Origin: Coix lacryma-jobi var. lacryma-jobi
Taxonomy: Eukaryota > Streptophyta > Magnoliopsida > Poales > Poaceae
NCBI GenBank assembly: GCA_009763385.1
Contig: CM019828.1
Location: forward strand, 19,496,822 to 19,560,821
DNA length: 64,000 nucleotides
Direction of reading: 5' to 3'
Part shown: positions 56,475 through 64,000 of the stretch, piece by piece
Layout of the letters: the number at the start of each line of letters is the position of its first letter
Numbering within the stretch: position 1 is the stretch's first letter
Program-made: the position numbers and the translations under genes
Notes under the pieces: model-generated
Database searches by the model: none
What the model saw: only the letters and a program-made list of their open reading frames with translations
What the model was told of the DNA's origin: nothing

Positions 56475-58542
56475 TTGATGGATTGTACAGTTAATGAAGA
56501 TGAAAGTAAAATGGGAAAAGGTTTCACATCGGCTGATGAACTAGAAGCAGTTGATATTGGAAGTGGAGATAAGCCGAGATTGACATACATTAGTGCCAAG
56601 TTGGATCCCAAGTTTAGACAGGAACTTATTGCACTGTTGAAAGAGTTTAAAGAATGCTTTGCTTGGGATTACTCTGAAATGCCTGGTCTTGATCGATCAT
56701 TGGTTGAACATCGGCTACCCATTAAACATGGAAGTCGACCTGTGAAACAAGCTCCAAGAATAATTAGAGCAGAAGTCATGGCTGATGTGAAAATAGAAAT
56801 CACTCGGCTTTATGAAGCTAATTTCATTCGGCAGTGTAGATATGCTGAGTGGATATCTAGCGTGGTCCCTGTATATAAGAAAAATGGAAAAAATGAGGGT
56901 TTGTATTGACTTCAGGGATCTGAATAAAGCTACTCCAATAGATGGCTACCCAATGCCTGTGACATATATGTTAGTCGATGCAGCAGCAGGACATAAAGTT
57001 ATCCGTTTCATGGATGACAATGCTGGCTATAACCAAATTTTTATGGCAGAAGAGGATGTACATAAAACTGCATTCAGATGTCCTGGTGCCATAGGCTTAT
57101 ACGAGTGGGTAGTCATGACTTTTGGGCTTAAGAATGTCGCTGCAACTTATCAGAGAGCTATGGATTATATCTTTCACGAGTTGATCGGCAGGATTGTTGA
57201 GATTTATATTGACGATGTGGTTGTAAAATCCAAGAACTATCAAAAACATCTTAAAGACCTCAGAGATACTCTTGAATGCGCAAGGAAGCATGGTTTAAGG
57301 ATGAATCCCCACAAGTGTGCATTTGGAGTATCAGCTGGTCAGTTCTTGGGATTTATGGTGCATGAAAAAGGAATTGAAGTTGGCCAGAAAAGCTATGATG
57401 CGATTGATAAAGCAGTACCACCAACCACCAAGACTCAATTACAATCTTTGATCGGCAAGATCAATTTCATCAGAAGATTTGTTTCAAATTTATCGGCCAA
57501 GATTTTGCCGTTTTCAGTTTTGTTAAAATTAAAGGATGATCAAGAGTTTAAATGGGGAGACGAGCAACAGAAGGCATTTGATGAGATCAAAGAGTATATG
57601 AAGTCTCCACCAGTTTTGATTCCCCCACAGAAAAGCAAACCTTTCAAGTTATACGTATCGGCCGACGATCATACGATTGGATCGGCCCTAATGCAAGAGT
57701 TCGAAGGAAAAGAAAGAGTGGTTTTCTATCTCAGTAGAAGATTGCTTGACCCAGAGACAAGGTATTCTCCTATTGAAAAGTTATGCCTATGTTTGTACTT
57801 TTCATGCACCAAGCTTCGACATTACCTGATGTCTTCTGAGTGCACGGTGATATCTAAGTTTGATGTGATCAAGCATATGTTATCCATGCCTATACTAAAT
57901 GGGAGAATTGGAAAATGGATTCTTGCATTATCAGAGTTTGACTTGAAGTATGAATCGGCTAAAGCGGTTAAAGGTCAGGTAATAGCCGATTTTATTACTC
58001 ATCATCATAAGCAAGAAATTGAAACTTTGGACTTCACCCCGTGGGCTTTGTTCTTTGATGGTTCCAATTGCAAACAAGGTGGAGGCATTGGTATCATTCT
58101 CATTTCTCCTCAGGGAGGGAGTTTTGAATTTGCTTTCCCGATCGATCCAACCTCCACTAACAATCAAGCTGAGTATGAAGCACTTATCAAGGGACTTTAG
58201 CTTTTGTGTGAAGTAGGGGCCGAGACTGTTGAAGTTTTTGGAGATTCTCAATTGGTGATTAATCAATTGCTCGACCTATATAAATGCAAAGATGATATTT
58301 TGAGAAAGCATTACGAAAAATGCCTTCAATTACTTGATTCTTTCTCTTCCGTTGTTATAAAACATATTCCGAGATGTCAGAATCAAGAAGCTAATCGTTT
58401 GGCTCAAGGTGCATCTGGATATCGGCATATTGTCGAAATACTAACTGATGAGGTTGCCGATAGTGATGATTGGAGGGTTGAGATTATTGAATATTTGAAA
58501 AACCCATCACGACAGGTATCCAGAAAATTGAGATACAAAGCT
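56475..58542 (+). pseudogene. Gypsy-1 pol (RT and RNase H), broken
   Basis: Starts in the pre-RT region (GKGFTSADELEAVDIG, then FAWDYSEMPGLDRS). A frameshift at about 56893 lies inside KKNGKMRVCIDFRDLN. RT has FGLKNVAATYQRAMD and an intact YIDD at about 57210. RNase H has LFFDGSNCKQGGGIG and NNQAEYEALIKGL, a nonsense codon at 58198-58200, then VFGDSQLVINQLL. It is cut after KLRYKA by the Sire-4 LTR, so integrase is missing. It resembles Gypsy-2 pol but is clearly a different family. Confidence 0.88.
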
Positions 58543-59196
58543 TGAGAACATATATGATGAATGATTGACTTTGATGAGGAAGGTTTGAGGCTTTTACCCG
58601 GTTTAGTCCATATCTCACTATGCGCTTAATGTTTATGACTAACCGGTGGTGTTGATTTGTGGTGTTTCTGTGTTGGTGTGCGTGTGCAACATGTGTCTCT
58701 TGGCTGTGTTGATGTGCAGGTGTTGAGCTCGGATACAGTGGTCTATGGAGAGGTGAAGGTCAAGTAGAGACGTGTCGTGCCGACGGACCGGGAGCGGTGA
58801 AGGATGGGCGTGCCGTGCGGCGGACGTGCCATGCCGATGTACATAGAGTGGTGAAGGGCGGACGTGAGGCTTGGACTGAAGGACCAGAGGGCCAGAGGAC
58901 CAGCTGTGGTAGCTAGCACGTGGCATGGGCGAGCGAGAGCACATGGGGATGTGCGATGCATCGGCCGAGTCAGGAGGAAGACGATGGCGTCATGGCACTT
59001 GGCGGGAGGTCGGACACGGGCTTGCGTGCGGCGCAAGTGCCGTCGGCCAAGTCAAGAAGGAAGGCGAAGGCGTTCTGCCTGGCGTGGAGGCTGGACATGC
59101 ATCGGCATCGGTGCCGGTGGTCGGGGTGTGCGAACCACATCCCGTCTACGGTGCGGGTTCGGTAGCTGAGCCTCAAAAAGCTACCCTCGACGGTTT

Positions 59197-59399
59197 CCGA
59201 GTTTGGGCCTCAAAACTCGGGTGGCCGGTTTCTGAGTTTAGGCCTCAAAACTCGGGATGGACGGTTTCCAGGTTTGGGCCTCAAAACCTGGGCTTGCGGG
59301 TTTCCTAGTTTGGGCCTCAAAACTTGGGATGGACAGTTTCCAGGTTTGGGCCTCAAAACCTGGGCTGGCAGGTTTCCCGGTTTGGGCCTCAAAACCGGG
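59197..59399 (+). repeat. Hairpin array in Sire-4 LTR
   Basis: Six 24-bp units start at 59197, 59232, 59268, 59304, 59340 and 59376 (steps 35, 36, 36, 36, 36). The loop is gggcctca or aggcctca. Perfect stems: CCGAGTTT, CCAGGTTT (twice), CCCGGTTT. Two units have one non-Watson-Crick position each. Same family as the Sire-2 array. Confidence 0.92.
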
Positions 59400-60146
59400 G
59401 GAAGGTCCAAAATGACGGTCGACGCGTGGCGGCGTGGAGAGGCTGGTGCGGCGGCGAAGCTATCCACGAGGAAGGCGCGGTGGTTGACGTGACGGCACGT
59501 GGCGGCATCCTGGAGCTTGCGTCGAGGCGAAGCAAAGGATGAGAAGGCGCGTGGCCGTCGGATGAAAACTGCCAAGATGGACGGTTTTACCCCCAGGGGG
59601 GGTATTTGGGTTAGTGCTTCATGTTAGGGCGTTTGTGTCTTTTAGACATGCGCCTATATATATGTGAAGGGGCTGTGTTGGACAGCTATCCTTGGACGGT
59701 GTCTCTCTCATTTTGTGCTTGTGAGAGAAGGCTAGGGTTAGAGGAGAGTTGGCTCTTGTTCTTGAGCTTTTTGCCATCCAAGCTTTGAGTTGCTAGGAGT
59801 GGCTTGTAGCCCAACACCGAGTGCTTAATCAATCATCCATTCCTCTGAATCCAAGGATCAAATTCGTGGTTGAATTCGCGTTTTGAATTTGTTCTTCGCG
59901 TTCTTCTTTTCTCCACGATTTTCCCCTCACTCGATCTCCCTCTACGCTGCGTCTTTTGCGATTCTGTTTGAATCAACTTGTTCTTTGAAGTGAGGAGAAC
60001 ATTTCCACCGAAGGAATTCATCTCTACCCTCACGAACAAGTAGATCGGGTCGAAATCGTTTTTGTTCTTCTTTCTTCCCCTTTTCTAGTGTTCTTCGGGC
60101 CGAGCATTGGCTGTTGGCCTCGGGCCTTTTCCTCTCGGGTGACCGG

Positions 60147-60302
60147 CGGACAGTCCGCCGTTGACTGGCGCGGACAGTCTGCGAGTCGCGCAGGGACACT
60201 TCAGGAGCTTCGCTGTTTGACCGGCGGACAGTCCGGCCCCCTAGTGGCGGACAGTCCGGCCCACACCGGACAGTCCGGGAGCCTGACGGCGGACTGTCCG
60301 GG
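60147..60302 (+). repeat. Palindrome cluster in Sire-4 LTR
   Basis: About six copies of cggacagtccg or one-base variants (cggacagtctg, cggactgtccg), as in the Sire-2 LTR. Confidence 0.85.
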
Positions 60303-60720
60303 ATTCTGCAGCTTGTGCAGTTTTAGTGCGTTGGCCCTCCCGGCTTTTCTGCTTTGTTTCCGGACTTCTCTTCTGCTCCTAGAGTTCACCTAGGAACCTC
60401 TCTACATATCTTTGCTACGCGTTAGCATCGGTATTTGGAGGAATCCCGACGTAGCCCTCTATCTACGTTTGGGAGTGGTCTTTTAGGCACGAACTTGACT
60501 CGGGGTTTTGAGAGTTTTGGTTTGCTCTCTTGTGTGGTGTCTCGCTGTGATCCTAGGGATCATCCACCCTCTTTCCGAGGGTCGTGGGCATCACGTTTGA
60601 GTCTGAAGCTTTTGGGGTTGATTTTGTTAGGACAGAGGCCGTAATTTCGAAAGAATTTTTTAGGCTCCCATTCACCCCCCCCCTCTGGTCGCCTTGCTTT
60701 AGCATTTTCGGTCCTTCAAT

Positions 60721-60733
60721 TGGTATCGGAGCC
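60721..60733 (+). promoter_or_regulatory. Sire-4 primer binding site
   Basis: tggtatcggagcc, two bases after the LTR; identical to the Sire-1 site. Confidence 0.87.
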
Positions 60734-60836
60734 AGTTAAGGATCTCTTTGCCTTAACCGGTTCCAGATCCGCGAAGGCGACCTTTTGAGAGCGGTTTTGT
60801 TTCCGACTTTGCTTGTCGAGGTGTTGAGCTTTTGTT

Positions 60837-61664
60837 TTGCTAACACTAACGGTGCTTTTAGAAGTGGCACCAAGTTCTTCTTCAAGTATGTCTTTGTCTT
60901 TTGGTTTGAATGTTTCCAAGGAGGACATCTTGGGAAGAAGGAGGAGTGCAGTTGATGAGAGGGATCGCGAGGTGAACAATCTGCTGAACCTTCTACGACT
61001 TGACAAGCTTTCACCGGAGGATCTCCTATGTCAACTTGGCAAGGCCAAGAGAGGTACACTTGCTTGTGGTCTTGTGGCTTTGCACAACATATATGAGGCT
61101 TGCTCTAGGGATGATGAGCTTTGTGATACCTTGCGTAGAAAGGTAGAAAAATTAAAATGCTCCATTGCTAAGTTGAAGTCTAGTGCCTCTTTGCCTTGCA
61201 CCTCTTGTAATGACATGGTTAGGAAGAATGATGAGCTAGGCTTTTCTCCTGCTAGCTTAAAATCTGAGAATGAATTGTTGAAATCCAATGCTTCCGAACC
61301 ATGTCTAGTTTGCATTGACTTGCGCAAGGACCTTGATTGTGCTAAAACTGAAATAACCTTGCTAAAGTCAAATGCTTTGTCACCATGTGATTCTTGTGAA
61401 TCTTTTGTTGCTAGACTTAGAGAATTAAGTTTGATTCACAGGACATGTGTAGATGAACTCGAGCATGCTAGGGCTAAAATTGATGAGATAAATTCTAGGC
61501 CTTGTAGCTTGTGCTCTTTAAATAAAAATGTTTGCCATGCTTCTAGTGCTATTCATGATTCTTTGCTTGATGTGAATGGTGATGTTTCTTCCACCGATTT
61601 CATTTTCACATCTTGCACTGATTTAGAAAAAAGAAGTTTTGGTTTTGAAACAAGCGCGCGATGA
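60837..61664 (+). pseudogene. Sire-4 gag-like ORF 1: cysteine-rich coiled coil
   Basis: 275 codons. It lacks the UBN2-type N-terminus of Sire-1, Sire-2 and Sire-3. It has an N-terminal acidic/basic helix (KEDILGRRRSAVDERDREVN) and then a long coiled coil in which PCxxC pairs recur (PCTSC, PCLVC, PCDSC, PCSLC) with spacings of 35, 28 and 39 residues. It overlaps the next frame, which carries the zinc knuckles, so the two are one ancestral gag split by a shift near 61650. The start codon is uncertain. Confidence 0.65.
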
Positions 61665-62838
61665 TATGAGCACCAAGTTGGTTGAGCACAATGATATGAG
61701 TGCCAACCTTGAGAAGGAGATTGAGCTCTTGCGTACCACATATGCCGAGTGCATTGAAAAGGAGATGGAGAACTTAAGAAACACTCCTTGTGGTACTTGT
61801 GACCTCCTCATGTTTGAAAATGAGGTTTTGGCCAAAAGATGCAAGAGCCTTTGTGCTAAGTCGTTTGAGTCACGCATTTCTTCCAACTCCGATGATGATA
61901 TTTCTGTGTTTGCATCTTTGCAACCGGAGTTGAGTTCTTGTTCTGCGCGTGAGTCTCTTGACGTTAGCACTTGTGCCAAGGTTTTGGATAGCTCTTCCAT
62001 AGCTACTCCTAACCTTGCTGTTTCTTCGAGTGATGTCCAAGGGACTTCTCTTGACAAGGGTGCTTCTCATATTTTTGGGACTCGTGCTCCCAATCCGGTT
62101 TTTCATTGCACCTTTTGCAAGAAGGATGGACATTCGCTCGATTTTTGTTTTCGTCATGTCAAGCACGAGCGGCGTATTCGAGCTAAGGCTTTTAGGAAGC
62201 CACGTAGCCTTTCCCATGGCACGTGTGGTCCTAGCGTTGGCACCAAGTTGGTAGTTGATGCTTCTTGTTCTAAGTCCCAAGGGACTTCTCACTTGTCGGA
62301 GAATGGTGTGCCTTCCAGTAGGCCTTTGTACCATTGCTCTTTTTGTGAGAAAGATGGGCATCAAGAAAGCTTTTGCTATCGGCGTGCCAAACGTTTGCGC
62401 CAAGCTCGCTCTTCTAGGAAGATAGTGGTTCATAGCCCTTCTCATGGCATGAACGCATGTGCTCCTAGTAAGAAGCCCCTCTTTGTTGATGGGTTTTATG
62501 ACTCCTTTTCTAGTGGGATAGGTCATGATCGTGGACATGCCTCTAGTGCTTCCTCTCTTGGTCCACGTCATGCTTTTCATGATGCTTCTAGTGGTTCTTC
62601 TACAAAAACCTTGGAAGATGTTTGCCTCTTTTCCCGTGGTACGACTCATTCTTCTCCTCGAGTTGTCCTTTTGAGGAATGCTTCCAAGGGCGTTTCACAA
62701 TTGCATTTGAACCAACATTTGCATCATGCTAACTCACAAGATAAGTTGAGATCTGTGACCAAGTCTTGGGTTCCCAAGTACATGCTTGCTAACCCTTCGG
62801 GATCCAAGACTCGGCCTGCTTTGTCCTCTTGTGTGTAG
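61639..62838 (+). pseudogene. Sire-4 gag-like ORF 2: coiled coil and two CCHC knuckles
   Basis: 400 codons, ending in a stop at 62836-62838. It continues the coiled coil (EKEIELLRTTYAECIEKEME with PCGTC). Two well-formed knuckle-like motifs follow, CTFCKKDGHSLDFC at about 62107 and CSFCEKDGHQESFC at about 62338, then Ser/His-rich sequence. It ends with a KSWVPKYMLANPSGSK segment similar to the end of other Sirevirus gags. Open throughout, so a nucleocapsid-like protein might still be made. Confidence 0.68.
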
Positions 62839-63588
62839 ATATGAGGACGCGGGGTGGAGAACATGCGCCTGATGGAGCTTGATCTTTTAGATGTGATCCA
62901 GAGTTGATGGTTCTCTACACCCTGCTTAGATTTGCCTCCAAAGAGACTTTTGCTACTCGGTAAGCTTTCTTACACACTCATGCCTTGAACATCCATGTTC
63001 TATTTCTTGTGGTATGAGATGGACGTTCAGGTGCTCACTTGTATAGTTCTTACATATACATTTTCCTTTGTATCATGTTTTGCTTTAGTCTAGCATGTGC
63101 TATCTTCTGTATCACATGTCATGCTAGCTTTGTGTATAGCTTTTGTGGAATATCCACTTTTCATGATAGTTGGTGATCCTTATGAACATTATGCCATGCT
63201 TTACCATACTTCTCCATGAGCTTTACTTGTAGAGGTGTGATGTTCATTAGGTGTCACTTTTCAGGTGCTAGTTTTGATTAGCTGCATGTACCCTGTTGAC
63301 ATGTTTAGTTTGAGCACTAGCCTTTCCACGATTTTATCATGTTACATGCTTTTGGATCTATTGCTATCATTATCTTGCATTGTAGCATGTGTTGAGGCTT
63401 AGGCTATGTTTGGGTTGATCATGTCTTTAGGCTGCATTTTGCTATACAGTGCTTTATCCTGTTGCATGGTACTCTTGACTAGTTTGAGTTCAGATCTCCT
63501 TGCGGTATCATTCATAGGTAGATCTCCTTTTGTTGAGAGTTCACCTTATGCTTATTATGTGACTAACCGTTTTCGTGGAAACCTTGAG
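62839..63588 (+). other. Sire-4 non-coding spacer
   Basis: T-rich sequence without a recognisable domain. It replaces protease and integrase, and may be acquired or old untranslated sequence. Confidence 0.5.
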
Positions 63589-64000
63589 GTCACACTGGAC
63601 GAGACAACGCCTTGTGTTTCTTCTGCCTTTGAGTGTGTAGGAGAACAGGAGCCTGGAGAGAGCATTTCGGCTCACGGACCCGATCCCACTCCTGCCACGA
63701 CTTGGGGTTCCGTTCGAGCAGCTCTCCAGCGAGCACTAGCTGCACCTGTGGGAGCGACAGCATCAGGCGAGGGGGAGATGACTTCGGCGAGGCAGGCGCC
63801 CTGGAGTTCAGCAGATTCAGGCATCCCCTCGGGTATCACACCAGCAGGTGGTCATGCGCTTCATGAGGTACATCCGACACACTTCTGAGTTCGGGTTTTG
63901 GTACTCTTCTTCCTTGACCTCTTTTTGCTGTGTGGTCTTTTCGATGTGGATTTTGCTGGCTATCGCTTGAGCGTTTCCTGGCTCTTCGCTTGTGAGTTTG
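63589..64000 (+). pseudogene. Sire-4 pol remnants (integrase tail fused to RNase H scrap)
   Basis: EVTLDETTPCVSSAFECVGEQ and the following Ser/Ala/Pro-rich linker match the integrase-RT linker of Sire-2 (EVTFDETMPCVSSAF). It then jumps to a frame that reads like the RNase H stretch MRYIRHTSEFGFWYSSS near 63860-63915. All RT is deleted between them. Confidence 0.72.

Larger units (their letters stand above)
58543..60718 (+). repeat. Sire-4 5' LTR
   Basis: Starts TGAGAACATATATG and ends ggtccttca before the PBS; 2176 bp. It contains a hairpin array (59197-59399), TATA-like ctatatatatgtg at about 59653, cggacagtccg palindromes (60147-60302) and a C tract of about ten at 60674. Confidence 0.8.
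58543..64000 (+). mobile_element. Sire-4: gag-bearing, pol-deleted Sirevirus, runs off the window
   Basis: LTR 58543-60718, PBS, two overlapping gag frames, a non-coding stretch, then two short pol scraps fused together. The five bases before the LTR are aagct. Integrase and RT are absent. The 3' LTR should lie soon after 64000. Confidence 0.8.

Noticed and set aside
1..64000. CRISPR arrays, bacterial operons, rRNA and canonical tRNA genes
   Set aside because: Nothing with direct-repeat/spacer layout, ribosome binding sites or full cloverleafs was seen. All features fit a plant nuclear genome.

Overview
The window looks like an intergenic, transposon-packed stretch of a grass nuclear genome, most likely a panicoid (sorghum / sugarcane / Miscanthus / maize type). 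The evidence is Sirevirus-type Copia elements with long LTRs, Tat-type Gypsy elements with antisense accessory genes, CACTA elements with subterminal repeats, Stowaway and Harbinger-like elements, and a GC-rich host gene remnant. No intact host gene was found. The only host-derived gene is a broken DUF716/TMEM45-family gene near 16.9-17.7 kb.

Layout. 1-6.0 kb: A/T-rich DNA with a Stowaway MITE (1420-1654), Helitron-like termini, another foldback MITE and a TA microsatellite. 6.0-11.36 kb: a CACTA element whose Ulp1-protease-type ORF is split by a second, smaller CACTA element (8383-10155, TSD atg). 12.25-16.78 kb: a Copia element with apparently identical 266-bp LTRs and TSD accat, inserted 8 bp upstream of a TATA-like box of the DUF716 pseudogene. 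18.5-20.18 kb: a CACTA end followed directly by a deleted PIF/Harbinger element. 20.18-64.0 kb: a nest of LTR retrotransposons.

The nest reads as follows. Sire-1 (starts 20184) is entered by Sire-2 (starts 22636). Sire-2 is entered by the complete minus-strand Sire-3 (30042-41342, TSD catga) and by Gypsy-1 (starts 41571). Gypsy-1 is entered by the complete Gypsy-2 (44456-55091, TSD gttag) and is then broken by Sire-4 (starts 58543), which runs past the window end. The right halves of Sire-1, Sire-2, Gypsy-1 and Sire-4 are therefore expected beyond base 64000, in a predictable order.

Two signals stand out. (1) Gypsy-2 lacks gag but carries two spliced genes on the opposite strand, between integrase and the 3' LTR. 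One is a six-exon gene with a plant-mobile-domain-like N-terminus and a coiled-coil C-terminus; the other is a three-exon gene with its own TATA-like box. (2) The LTRs of Sire-2, Sire-3 and Sire-4 contain arrays of short hairpins with a 35-46 bp period. Their 8-bp stems differ from unit to unit while both arms change together, in addition to a separate family of GTCCG-type palindromes. Most coding sequence is decayed. The longest open frame, Sire-3 pol (1064 codons), has lost a catalytic aspartate of its reverse transcriptase.
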